In this document: one piece after another, positions 1 to 7,944 of the stretch
Layout of the letters: every line of letters starts with the position of its first letter
How positions within the stretch are numbered: the stretch's first letter is position 1
Assembly: GCA_027490225.1 (NCBI GenBank)
Contig: JAIXYK010000015.1
Coordinates: 1 to 42,971 of the forward strand
Direction: 5' to 3'
DNA: 42,971 bases
From: Bacteroidota bacterium
GTDB lineage: Bacteria > Bacteroidota > Bacteroidia > M30B66
Notes under the pieces: generated by a model
Told to the model about the DNA's origin: nothing
Seen by the model: only the letters and a program-made list of their open reading frames with translations
Database searches by the model: none
Program-made: the position numbers and the translations under genes

Positions 1-80
1 ACAATCTGTCGTTTCAATGAAAAATTTATCCGTTTTCTTGTCTTTTTTTCGGCACCTGTGCCTTCATTGTTGTTGCTCAT
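1..80 (-). CDS. N-terminal fragment of an unidentified gene, cut by the window edge
   Basis: Only the first 26-27 codons are visible, starting at the ATG at 78-80 on the minus strand. The peptide begins MSNNNEGTGAEKK and is rich in Lys and Arg around residues 12-24 (KKTRKRINFSLKR). The basic stretch vaguely resembles the start of DNA-binding or transposase proteins, but this is far too little to name a family. The gene lies downstream of the efflux operon on the same strand and is separated from it by a terminator-like hairpin, so it is probably a separate transcription unit. That it is coding rests on the open frame and clean start only. Confidence 0.4.
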   Translation of the reverse strand, partial: MSNNNEGTGAEKKTRKRINFSLKRQI

Positions 81-85
81 TTTTT

Positions 86-104
86 TAGGTTTTTTGTAAA
101 CCTA
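86..104. promoter_or_regulatory. 7-bp inverted repeat upstream of the edge gene
   Basis: TAGGTTT (86-92) and AAACCTA (98-104) are perfect inverted copies separated by five bases. The repeat begins five bases upstream of the ATG at 78-80. Read on the minus strand it contains TAGGTTTA, one base away from the Bacteroidota -7 box. It could be an operator, or a hairpin in the leader. No -33 TTG is seen at normal spacing. Confidence 0.35.
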
Positions 105-133
105 TTTCAGGAGAAGACATATCCTAAAATAAC

Positions 134-165
134 AAAGCCCCGAAAATTAATTTTTTCGGAGCCTT
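134..165 (-). terminator. Rho-independent-like terminator of the efflux operon
   Basis: Read on the minus strand, a stem of about 13 pairs (AAGGCTCCGAAAA pairing with TTTTCGGGGCTTT, with two mismatches of which one is G-U) is followed by a T-rich run. It lies about 30 bases beyond the stop codon of the RND pump gene and fits as the end of the tetR-tolC-mfp-rnd transcript. Confidence 0.75.
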
Positions 166-195
166 GATTAAGAAACACTAACCTTATTTTTATAT

Positions 196-3100
196 TTAAA
201 TTAATCCGCCTTCATGGGGCTTTTCGCCAGATTTTTCCATTCCTAAACGTTTTTTTACCTTATGATAAATCAGGTACATTGAAGGAACAACCAACAAAGT
301 AAGGAACGTAGCCATAATTAATCCGAAAATCATTGTCCAAGCCAATGGTCCCCAGAAAGCAACGTTGTCGCCACCTAAAAAGAAATGCGGCTCAAAATGA
401 CTAAATAATGTTTGGAAGTTTAGGTTTAGTCCGATTGCCAAAGGAATTAACCCAAGTATCGCTGCAGATGCAGTTAAAATTACCGGAGTCATTCTTGTGG
501 CACCACCTTCAATGATTGCATTTTCAATCGATTCACCACGACCACGTAACTCATCGGTAAACTCTATTAATAGAATTCCATTTCTAATTACAATACCGGC
601 CAAGGCAAAGATTCCAACCCCAGTCATAACGATAGAGAACGTCATTCCAAAAATGGCAAATCCTAAGAAGACACCTATTAAAGAGAACAATACCGTAGAA
701 AAAATAATTAATGGTTTTACTACAGAGTTAAATTGAGTTACCAAGATTAGGAACATCAAGGCCAATGCACCAAGGAACGCTACCCCGAGAAAATCAGAAG
801 TTTCTTTTTGGTCTTCCTGCTCACCAGTCATTTTTACATCGTATCCTTCAGGAACATCAATTCCATTTATAATTTGATTTACTTGTGCTACAACCTCATT
901 CGCAGTAAATCCTGTCAAAACATTAGAAGATAAAGTTACAACACGTCTTTGGTTTTTACGGTTGATAGAACTGAAAGCATTTTCATTGCGCACACTTGCT
1001 ACAGCCGAAACTGGAAGTTGCTTGAACATTCCTGTTGAGAAATCTAAAAAGGAAATGTCCATGTTTAACAAGTCATCTACTCTTTTTCTGTATTGAGGAG
1101 CTAAGCGTAACTGAATTTCAGCATCATCATCTTTATCGCGGAATTTTGAAATTTCTTTTCCAAAAAGAGCGGTTCTTAATTCTAATGCAATCTGAGCTTT
1201 TGTCATTCCAAAAGAAAGAGCTCTGTCAGCGTCAATATCAACAATTATTTCAGGCTTATTGCGCACTAAATCAGATTTCAAATCTTCAATTCCCTGAATA
1301 TTCGAGCGGGAGATTTCATTTCTAACAGCAGTTTCAATTTTTACCAATTGGTCGAAATCATCTCCAGCAATCTCAATGTTGATTGGTTTACCTGTTGGTG
1401 GTCCACCTTGTTCTTTGTCAACAGAAATTTCAACTCCAGGAAGCCCTTTGGTTTGTTTTCTAATTTCTTCCAAGCATTCAGAAGTTGAGAAATTCTCACG
1501 TTCTTCAAAATTAACAAAAGCCACGGTAACCTTTCCTTTGTTTGGAGTTGCTACTCTGTCTGGATTTTGCGGGTCGCCTGCTCCAATTCCTACGTTGGTA
1601 ATTACAGATTCTACATTTTTATTGTTTTTACCAATAACGCCATATACTCTTTTTTCAACAATTTTTGTTACTGAATCGGTAACAGAAGCATCTGTTCCTA
1701 TTGGAAGTTTGATGTAAACGTATGCGAAATTAGGCTCTCCATTTGGGAAAAATTCAACTTTAGGGTTGGAAGCCCCGAAGACCATAATAGAAACAATAAA
1801 CAAAACCACAACACCTACTAAAATACCTACAGAGCGATATCCTTTCAACATAGTCCTTATTAATCTTCTGTAACTTTCTACAATAGAAGGCCATGTTTTA
1901 TTCTGGAAGCGTTCGTTTAAAGGACGTAATAGGTAGAAGTAAATTGGAGTTAAAATTAGCAACAACACTCCAAGATTCCCAACGGCATGAAAATCAGCTG
2001 CATGCGCTAAAATTGCTACAGCCCCAAAAATAATAAGAGGCGTTTTCATTTCCCCTTTTTGAACACCAGTAGAATGTGCATCTTTTTTCATGAAAGAAAC
2101 TGCGAAAACAGCGTTCATGATAAAGGCAACAAACAAGGATGCAAACAGGGTTAAAATCAATGTTACTGGTAAGTAGAACATAAATGAACCTACAATTCCT
2201 GGCCAGAATAACAAAGGAAAGAATGGTGCAATCGTGGTAAGTGTTCCTGCCAAAACAGGTATAAAAACCTCACCGGCAGCAGCTTTTGCAGAAGTTGCAA
2301 TGTCAAAGTCGTATTTGTGGAATATTCTATGGGTATTTTCAATTACCACAATTGCATCATCAACAATAATTCCCAATGCGAGTAGGAAAGAGAATAATAC
2401 AATTACATTCATAGTGAATCCTAAAGAAGGCATAAATAGCATTGCAAGAAGGAACGAAAGCGGAACCGAAAGTCCCACGAAGAATGCACTTTGCAAGCCC
2501 ATAAAGAACATTAGAATGATTACAACAAACACAAAACCGATGATTACGGTATTTACCAAATCGTTTAATTGTGTTTTTGTTTCTGATGAGGTGTCGCCAG
2601 TTATTGTAACTTGTAGACCTTCAGGAAATTTAGTTGCTTCAAATTCTTTGATGATTTCTTTGATTTTGTCTGAAGCTTCAATCAAGTTTGCACCTGAACG
2701 TTTAATTACATTTAAGGTAATAACAGGCTTCCCGTCAAGTCTTGCATAATCTTGTACATCTTTATAACCATCTTTAACTTCTGCAATGTCTTTTATAAAT
2801 GCTAAGTTTCCTCTTGCAGAACGGATGGTTATATTTCCAATTTCATCAACAGACTTAAATTCTCCAGCAACACGCATGGTTCTTCTTAAATCAGCAATGC
2901 GCAGCTCTCCACCTGAAATATTAATGTTTTCGCTGGCTACAGCTTTTTCAATATCTCCAAATGAAATTCCAAGGGCTTGCATGCGATACAAGTCCACATT
3001 AATTTGAATTTCGCGGTTCAATGCGCCTATCATATCCAAACGAGTAATTGCAGGAATTCCTTCAATTTTATCTTTTAAATCGTCTGCATATTTTTTTATC

Positions 3101-3579
3101 TGGTCTAAAGGAAAATCACCAGCCACGTTGATGTTCATGATAGGAAACTCAGAAAAGCTCACCTCTTGTACATCAGGGTCATTTTTCAAATCTGATGGTA
3201 AGTCCTTTTTAGCTTTTGCAACAGCGTTCGAAATCTTCTGCTTAGCAATATCTACATCAATTCCAGTATTAAACTCAACCATTACCATCGAAAAATCCTG
3301 AATGGAATTGGAAGTAATTTTTTTGATACCTGAAACTGACTTTATTTGTTTTTCTAGAGGTTTAGAAATTAAATTCTCAATATCCTCTGGAGATGCTCCA
3401 GGATAAATAGTTGCCACAAAAATGGTAGGCACAATAATATCGGGAAACTGCTCTTTGGGAATGCTGTTAAAAATATTGATTCCTGCTAATGTGATGAGGA
3501 AAATAACCACATACACTGCTGTTTTGTTATTTATAGCCCAATTTGTGGGCTTAAATTGTTTTATATGTTCCTGTTTCAT
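196..3579 (-). CDS. RND-family efflux pump inner-membrane permease (AcrB/HAE1 type)
   Basis: Proton-driven resistance-nodulation-division transporter, the inner-membrane engine of a tripartite pump. It has 1127 residues. The paired aspartates of the proton relay are present at 407-408 in GIIVDDAIVVIE, the position known in AcrB. The two large periplasmic loops and the duplicated half (around 590-1110) are present. An unusual feature is a hydrophobic stretch at about 511-551, between the first and second membrane halves, that could form two extra membrane segments. The protein is correspondingly longer than the roughly 1040 residues of typical HAE1 pumps. It is the last gene of an operon with a TetR regulator, a TolC-like channel and a fusion protein, 20 bases after the fusion-protein gene. 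Substrate cannot be predicted. The drug-type relay and the lack of a metal-pump context favour organic substrates. Confidence 0.95.
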   Translation of the reverse strand: MKQEHIKQFKPTNWAINNKTAVYVVIFLITLAGINIFNSIPKEQFPDIIVPTIFVATIYPGASPEDIENLISKPLEKQIKSVSGIKKITSNSIQDFSMVMVEFNTGIDVDIAKQKISNAVAKAKKDLPSDLKNDPDVQEVSFSEFPIMNINVAGDFPLDQIKKYADDLKDKIEGIPAITRLDMIGALNREIQINVDLYRMQALGISFGDIEKAVASENINISGGELRIADLRRTMRVAGEFKSVDEIGNITIRSARGNLAFIKDIAEVKDGYKDVQDYARLDGKPVITLNVIKRSGANLIEASDKIKEIIKEFEATKFPEGLQVTITGDTSSETKTQLNDLVNTVIIGFVFVVIILMFFMGLQSAFFVGLSVPLSFLLAMLFMPSLGFTMNVIVLFSFLLALGIIVDDAIVVIENTHRIFHKYDFDIATSAKAAAGEVFIPVLAGTLTTIAPFFPLLFWPGIVGSFMFYLPVTLILTLFASLFVAFIMNAVFAVSFMKKDAHSTGVQKGEMKTPLIIFGAVAILAHAADFHAVGNLGVLLLILTPIYFYLLRPLNERFQNKTWPSIVESYRRLIRTMLKGYRSVGILVGVVVLFIVSIMVFGASNPKVEFFPNGEPNFAYVYIKLPIGTDASVTDSVTKIVEKRVYGVIGKNNKNVESVITNVGIGAGDPQNPDRVATPNKGKVTVAFVNFEERENFSTSECLEEIRKQTKGLPGVEISVDKEQGGPPTGKPINIEIAGDDFDQLVKIETAVRNEISRSNIQGIEDLKSDLVRNKPEIIVDIDADRALSFGMTKAQIALELRTALFGKEISKFRDKDDDAEIQLRLAPQYRKRVDDLLNMDISFLDFSTGMFKQLPVSAVASVRNENAFSSINRKNQRRVVTLSSNVLTGFTANEVVAQVNQIINGIDVPEGYDVKMTGEQEDQKETSDFLGVAFLGALALMFLILVTQFNSVVKPLIIFSTVLFSLIGVFLGFAIFGMTFSIVMTGVGIFALAGIVIRNGILLIEFTDELRGRGESIENAIIEGGATRMTPVILTASAAILGLIPLAIGLNLNFQTLFSHFEPHFFLGGDNVAFWGPLAWTMIFGLIMATFLTLLVVPSMYLIYHKVKKRLGMEKSGEKPHEGGLI

Positions 3580-3599
3580 AATTCTATTTTTTACAGGAG

Positions 3600-4730
3600 T
3601 TATTTCAATGTAATTAACTGACCATCTACTACATCTTGATATCCTTTTGTAATTAACTCATCTGTAGTGGCAAGCCCTTCATTAATTACTATCATATCGT
3701 TATAGCTAATTCCAGTGCTCACTAATTTCTTTCTGGCCATTAATTCTTTTCCACTTTTTTCAGCTACCATTACAAAAGTTCCTCCGCTTGGTTCTTTTTG
3801 AATGTAGTTGGAGGGGATACTCACTACATTACTTAAATTTTGGTCATTAATAGAAACATTCGCTAACATATTAGGACGTAAATCTTCACCTCCGCTATTT
3901 AATCTAATGTCTACCTGAAACGTGCGAGATAATGAATTAACAGATTTTCCTATGAAACTAACCTTTCCGTCAAGTGTTTGATTAAGGTCGTTTAACCTAA
4001 CTTTAACAGGGTCGCCCATTTTAATTTTACTAATGTATGAATCAGCAATTTTCGTAGTAACTTTGATTTTATTGGTGTTTACAACTCTAAATGCGCCTAT
4101 AATTGTTGGTGTAGCAAATTCTCCAATTTTAACATTTACTTCATCAACCACTCCGTTAATTGGAGATTTAATGCGCGTCATTTCTAACTGCGCGTTTACA
4201 GAATTGATACTTTTTTGTAAAGATTCATATTGATTTTTCGATTGCAAGAATTGAATTTCTGTACCGATTTTTTGGTCCCACAATCTCTTTTGTTTATCGA
4301 AAGCAATTTTTGCAAAATCTAAATTTGTTTCTAATTGAGCGATGCTTTCTCTGATTGCTTTATTGTCTGTTTCTGCAAGTAATTGGCCTGTTTTTACAGC
4401 ATCACCTTCTTGAACGTAAACGCGGGTTACAACACCTGGCATTCCTGGTTGAACCATAATGTTTTCATCAGAATCAACAGTTCCCTGAACATCTAAAAAG
4501 TGTTGAAAAGGACCTGAAACAATTGGCGCGACAGCTACGAGCTTGGTTTTTTTATTCGCTGATGAGGTATCTAAAATGGCAATTTCTTTTTCTAATGCAC
4601 TTATTTTAGTTTTAAGGGCATCTTGTTCGGTTTTAAGTTTGCTGAGTTCCTCTTTTTTAGTTTCTAATGGAGATTTTTCGCCACAAGCAACAAAAATCAA
4701 TAGGATTGGGATATAAAGTAATTTTTTCAT
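3600..4730 (-). CDS. RND efflux periplasmic adaptor (membrane fusion protein), lipoprotein
   Basis: Adaptor that joins the inner-membrane pump to the outer-membrane channel. It has 376 residues. The N-terminus is a lipoprotein signal with the lipobox ending at Cys16 (IFVAC). A Lys/Glu-rich heptad-like coiled coil occupies about 22-54. The biotinyl-lipoyl-like half (VVTRVYVQEGDAVKTGQLL, about 100-120), the alpha-hairpin (about 130-180) and the second lipoyl half (IKSPINGVVDEVNVKIGEF) follow in the usual order, then the beta-barrel and membrane-proximal domains. The very early coiled coil ahead of the lipoyl domain is an addition to the standard layout. It sits between the TolC-like and RND genes with gaps of 24 and 20 bases, so co-expression is expected. 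Confidence 0.93.
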   Translation of the reverse strand: MKKLLYIPILLIFVACGEKSPLETKKEELSKLKTEQDALKTKISALEKEIAILDTSSANKKTKLVAVAPIVSGPFQHFLDVQGTVDSDENIMVQPGMPGVVTRVYVQEGDAVKTGQLLAETDNKAIRESIAQLETNLDFAKIAFDKQKRLWDQKIGTEIQFLQSKNQYESLQKSINSVNAQLEMTRIKSPINGVVDEVNVKIGEFATPTIIGAFRVVNTNKIKVTTKIADSYISKIKMGDPVKVRLNDLNQTLDGKVSFIGKSVNSLSRTFQVDIRLNSGGEDLRPNMLANVSINDQNLSNVVSIPSNYIQKEPSGGTFVMVAEKSGKELMARKKLVSTGISYNDMIVINEGLATTDELITKGYQDVVDGQLITLK

Positions 4731-4754
4731 TTTTATCGGATAAGCTGGATTGAA

Positions 4755-6104
4755 TTAAAATTTGTTTAGGTTTTTATCGAGAGCAACTCTCGCATTAAGT
4801 AGTTGAAAAATAGAGTTGATGTAGTTGCTTTGTGCTGAAAGCAATTCACTTTGTGCCTGAAGTACTTCTACACTGGAGCCAACACCTTCATTGTACTTTA
4901 TTGTTGTTCTGCTTTTAATTTTATCGGCTAATTCTACTGCATCTTTATTGCTTTTGTAAGTATTAAGTGCTGTAATATATTCGGTTAAAGATTGAGAAGA
5001 TTGTAATGCATAACCTTGTTGTTGTTGCAATTGCTGTACTTCTATTTTTTTAGTTTCTAGCTTGGCTTGGCTTACCCTTGCTGCTTGCCCGAAACCTTGA
5101 AAAAGAGGAACACTTAAATTTAAACCTACAATCGTTCCTCCCGATACACGATAAGTTGGGTCAGTTAGGTTTTCAAATTTATTTCCCAATCTGCTTTCTT
5201 TCCAAGAATAAAATGTACTTAAAGTAGGAAGATAATTTGCTTTTAACCTTTTCGTATTCAACATCGATATTTGATGGCTTGTTTCTAAAAGGGAGAAATC
5301 GATTGAGTTTTTTACATCAAATTTTGGTTCAGGATCTACTCCTGACGATGCTGCGCTTACAACGCCATTCAGTTCTTCAGTTAAAACGATTGATCCGTTT
5401 ACATCAAACCCCATTTGAAATTTTAGTAATTTTTCTGCCAGTACTTTTTGTTGTTCTAATGTGGCTAAGGTATTTTTTAGGTTAGTCATCAGAAGTTTTA
5501 ACCTATCAACATCCAGTTCTTCAATGAAACCTTCTTTGTTAAAAGCGGTTGTTTGTGCTATTGATTGCTCTAAATTGCTAATATTTTCTTGTAATATCTT
5601 TTTATTTTCTTGAAGAATCAAAACAGTATAGTATGCTTTGGTGACAGACTCTTTTGTTTCAATTTCAGATTTTCTCAAACTTTTTTTAGAAATTTCTAAA
5701 TATGTTTTTGAAGCTTGTAAGCCTACTAGATACTCGCCATTAAACGCTAACCAAGATGCAGTGTAACCATAGTTCAAGTTGTTTTTTACACCAAAAGCAA
5801 TTCTCGCAAGTTGTCCTGGAGGTGCCATTGGGTTGAAAGCACTTGCATCAATTACACTTACAGGAAGGCTTAAAAAGTTATTGTAACCACTTTCAGCATT
5901 TAATTGTGGAATTCCAATAGCTCTTGTTTCTTTTACCTTTTTGTTTGCGATTTCAATGTCAGTTGCGGCATTTTTTATACTATAACCGTTTTTTACAGCA
6001 TAATCTACCGCTTGCTGCAATGAAAATGATTGCGCAGTCCCGTCTTGACCTTTTATAAAAGGTGAAAAGAGAAGCAGAAGCAAAATAATTTTGTATTGTT
6101 TCAT
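4755..6104 (-). CDS. TolC-family outer-membrane efflux protein
   Basis: Outer-membrane channel of the tripartite pump. The start chosen is the ATG at 6102-6104 (MKQYKIILLLLLF), which gives a classic signal peptide. A start 13 codons upstream is possible but would put a polar stretch ahead of it and overlap tetR. The mature protein starts near Gln-Asp-Gly and has the duplicated long helical pattern of OEP proteins (SLQQAVDYAVKNGYSI near the start, a second copy with long Gln-rich helices near the end). About 449 residues, normal for the family. It begins 10 bases after the tetR stop codon, so it is probably co-transcribed with tetR and controlled by it. Confidence 0.92.
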   Translation of the reverse strand: MKQYKIILLLLLFSPFIKGQDGTAQSFSLQQAVDYAVKNGYSIKNAATDIEIANKKVKETRAIGIPQLNAESGYNNFLSLPVSVIDASAFNPMAPPGQLARIAFGVKNNLNYGYTASWLAFNGEYLVGLQASKTYLEISKKSLRKSEIETKESVTKAYYTVLILQENKKILQENISNLEQSIAQTTAFNKEGFIEELDVDRLKLLMTNLKNTLATLEQQKVLAEKLLKFQMGFDVNGSIVLTEELNGVVSAASSGVDPEPKFDVKNSIDFSLLETSHQISMLNTKRLKANYLPTLSTFYSWKESRLGNKFENLTDPTYRVSGGTIVGLNLSVPLFQGFGQAARVSQAKLETKKIEVQQLQQQQGYALQSSQSLTEYITALNTYKSNKDAVELADKIKSRTTIKYNEGVGSSVEVLQAQSELLSAQSNYINSIFQLLNARVALDKNLNKF

Positions 6105-6114
6105 ATTTAATTGA

Positions 6115-6726
6115 TTATTTATTGGTCGATAAGTATTGTTCAAGTAATTCTTGTCCTTTGGAATTTGAAATTCCTCTTATATGGTATTTTATGTTTTCTT
6201 CGAATAACTGAAGGGGTGTGAAATCCATGCTATTGGCTACTGATGGGTCAGTTAGCAATTCTACTTTTGAGGCATATAATTTTGAAATAATATGTGGATT
6301 GATATCTGTTCTGTAGATTCCTTCTGACTGTCCTTTTGTGATATTATCGAAAATTATCTTCACTATGAATTCTTTTCTGTATTGAGACATAACAGTCCAA
6401 GCTTCAGGGTAATATTTTTGCATTTCAAATAGTAAGGAAGGATGTAAATTCTTCAATTTTTCTCCCACTACATTGTTTACTTGCAACATTTCTTCGATAG
6501 CATTTAGTTGCATTTCATGAATTTTGCACACATTTGATTTATCTGCTGCAATTTCATGTTCAATAGATTTCTTTACCAAATCGGATTTGTCGCATACAAA
6601 CTGGTACAATGTTTTTTTAGAAATGCCCATTTCACGACATACATCGTCCATCGTTACGCTTCTAAGTCCATATCTCATAAAGATACTTTTAGCACTTTGT
6701 AATATTGACTCGAGTTTTTCAACCAT
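6115..6726 (-). CDS. TetR/AcrR-family transcriptional regulator of the efflux operon
   Basis: DNA-binding regulator, 203 residues from the ATG at 6724-6726. A longer reading frame upstream has no family resemblance and runs into the divergent gene. The N-terminal helix-turn-helix is clear (about residues 9-50, with VTMDDVCREMGISKKTLYQ as the recognition part). The C-terminal ligand and dimer half is divergent, as usual. It is the first gene of the operon, so it probably represses its own transcription together with the pump genes. A TAnnTTTG box ends four bases before the ATG, and an inverted repeat overlaps the -33 element (see the separate entries). The inducer is unknown. Confidence 0.9.
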   Translation of the reverse strand: MVEKLESILQSAKSIFMRYGLRSVTMDDVCREMGISKKTLYQFVCDKSDLVKKSIEHEIAADKSNVCKIHEMQLNAIEEMLQVNNVVGEKLKNLHPSLLFEMQKYYPEAWTVMSQYRKEFIVKIIFDNITKGQSEGIYRTDINPHIISKLYASKVELLTDPSVANSMDFTPLQLFEENIKYHIRGISNSKGQELLEQYLSTNK

Positions 6727-6730
6727 GGCG

Positions 6731-6762
6731 CAAAGGTAAAGCAAAATAAACTTAGGAAACAA
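6731..6762 (-). promoter_or_regulatory. Promoter of the tetR efflux operon
   Basis: On the minus strand TTG (6760-6762), a 21-base spacer, then TACCTTTG (6731-6738), a perfect match to the Bacteroidota TTG-N(17-23)-TAnnTTTG promoter. The box ends only four bases from the ATG, so the mRNA is predicted to be leaderless or nearly so. Confidence 0.7.
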
Positions 6763-6782
6763 AAAATACGTAAAATGTTTCC
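6755..6782. promoter_or_regulatory. Candidate TetR operator between tetR and the Rieske gene
   Basis: GGAAACA (6755-6761) and TGTTTCC (6776-6782) are perfect 7-base inverted arms 14 bases apart, a 28-bp site of the size bound by TetR-type dimers. The left arm covers the -33 TTG of the tetR promoter, so a bound dimer should block that promoter. The right arm ends 27 bases before the -33 element of the divergent gene. That TetR binds here is inference. Confidence 0.55.
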
Positions 6783-6808
6783 AATATATTTTATGTTCCT
6801 TTCGTTTA

Positions 6809-6839
6809 TTGGGAGAATTGGTTTTTTTACTTAGGTTTG
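6809..6839 (+). promoter_or_regulatory. Promoter of the Rieske oxygenase gene
   Basis: TTG (6809-6811), a 20-base spacer, then TAGGTTTG (6832-6839), a perfect match to the Bacteroidota consensus. Only three bases (GGC) separate the box from the ATG at 6843, which again points to a leaderless mRNA. Confidence 0.65.
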
Positions 6840-6842
6840 GGC

Positions 6843-7934
6843 ATGGAAATGAATCAAGATATTCGCTTTGCGAGAACTTTAGATGCATCATTTTATACTG
6901 ATATATCTACTTTCGAAAAAGTAAAGGAGAGCATTTTTGCCAAAACCTGGCATTGGATTGCAGATGCTCAGCAACTTTCTCTCAGCAATCAGGTGATTCC
7001 AGTTCAATTGTATCCTGGTTTTTTAGAGGAGCCGTTATTGGTAACACACGATAACAATGGTGATTTGCATTGTTTAAGTAATGTTTGTACCCATAGGGGC
7101 AATTTGTTGGTAAAGCAATCGGGTGTTTGCAATGCGCTGGTTTGCACATATCATGGCAGGAAGTTTTCTTTAGACGGTAAATTTCAGTTTATGCCGGAAT
7201 TTAAAAAAGTTGAGAATTTTCCAACACAAGCAGATGATTTAAAGGCTTTACCATTGATGAATTGGAACAATCTGCTTTTCACTTCCTTGAATCCAGAAAT
7301 TCCCTTTGAGTTGTTTATAAACGAAATGCAACAAAGATTAAGTTGGTTGCCAATTCATAAGTTTCGTTATGAACCTTTATATTCTCAAGACTATTTGGTA
7401 AATGCTAATTGGGCACTTTATTGTGATAATTACTTAGAAGGCTTTCATATTCCTTATGTTCATCCATCATTAAATCAGGTAATTGATTACAATAGTTATA
7501 CAACAGAACTGTTTCCTTATTCAACGTTACAATTAGGATTGGCAAAGAACGGAGAACAAACATTTGACATTCCTGCTGATTCGGTCGATGCTGGCAAAAA
7601 AGTAGCAGCCTATTATTTCTGGATTTTCCCGAATATGATGTTTAACTTTTATCCTTGGGGCTGCTCTATTAATATTGTGAAACCTATAAAGCAGAATTTA
7701 ACACGAGTTTCTTTCAGGACATATTTGTGGAAGCCAGAGTTGTTCGATTCTAAAGCGGCTACCATGTTAGAAAAAGTAGAGCGAGAAGATGAAAATATAG
7801 TGGAACAAGTTCAGCAAGGTGTACAATCTCGCTTTTACACTTCTGGGAGATTTTCACCAGATAGAGAGCAGGGGGTGCACCATTTTCACTGTTTGATTAA
7901 CAAATTTCTGATTGGAAATTTAAGTGTTCAATAA
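6843..7934 (+). CDS. Rieske [2Fe-2S] ring-hydroxylating-type oxygenase, alpha subunit
   Basis: Non-heme iron monooxygenase or dioxygenase catalytic subunit, 363 residues from ATG 6843 (ATG 6849 is also possible). The Rieske cluster ligands are visible as CTH (Cys82, His84) and CTYH (Cys101, His104). The catalytic domain has the mononuclear-iron motif CDNYLEGFHIPYVHP, with Asp195, His202 and His207 as likely electron-bridge and iron ligands, and a later acidic residue (REDE, about 310) as the probable third ligand. The length and motif resemble the choline-monooxygenase/CntA-like group rather than classic naphthalene dioxygenase, but the substrate is unknown. No reductase, ferredoxin or beta subunit is nearby. 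It is divergent from tetR and shares a promoter region with it. Confidence 0.88.
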   Translation: MEMNQDIRFARTLDASFYTDISTFEKVKESIFAKTWHWIADAQQLSLSNQVIPVQLYPGFLEEPLLVTHDNNGDLHCLSNVCTHRGNLLVKQSGVCNALVCTYHGRKFSLDGKFQFMPEFKKVENFPTQADDLKALPLMNWNNLLFTSLNPEIPFELFINEMQQRLSWLPIHKFRYEPLYSQDYLVNANWALYCDNYLEGFHIPYVHPSLNQVIDYNSYTTELFPYSTLQLGLAKNGEQTFDIPADSVDAGKKVAAYYFWIFPNMMFNFYPWGCSINIVKPIKQNLTRVSFRTYLWKPELFDSKAATMLEKVEREDENIVEQVQQGVQSRFYTSGRFSPDREQGVHHFHCLINKFLIGNLSVQ

Positions 7935-7944
7935 AATCGATAAA

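Noticed and set aside
2234-2749. Open frame of 171 codons on the plus strand inside the RND pump gene
   Set aside because: It is the antisense shadow of a strongly conserved coding region. The peptide is Ser/Thr/Ile-rich, has no family resemblance, and the opposite strand encodes the intact pump with its proton-relay aspartates.
6727-6891. N-terminal extension of the TetR regulator by 55 codons
   Set aside because: The extension overlaps the divergent Rieske gene and its promoter, shows no TetR similarity, and the helix-turn-helix starts right after the ATG at 6724-6726.
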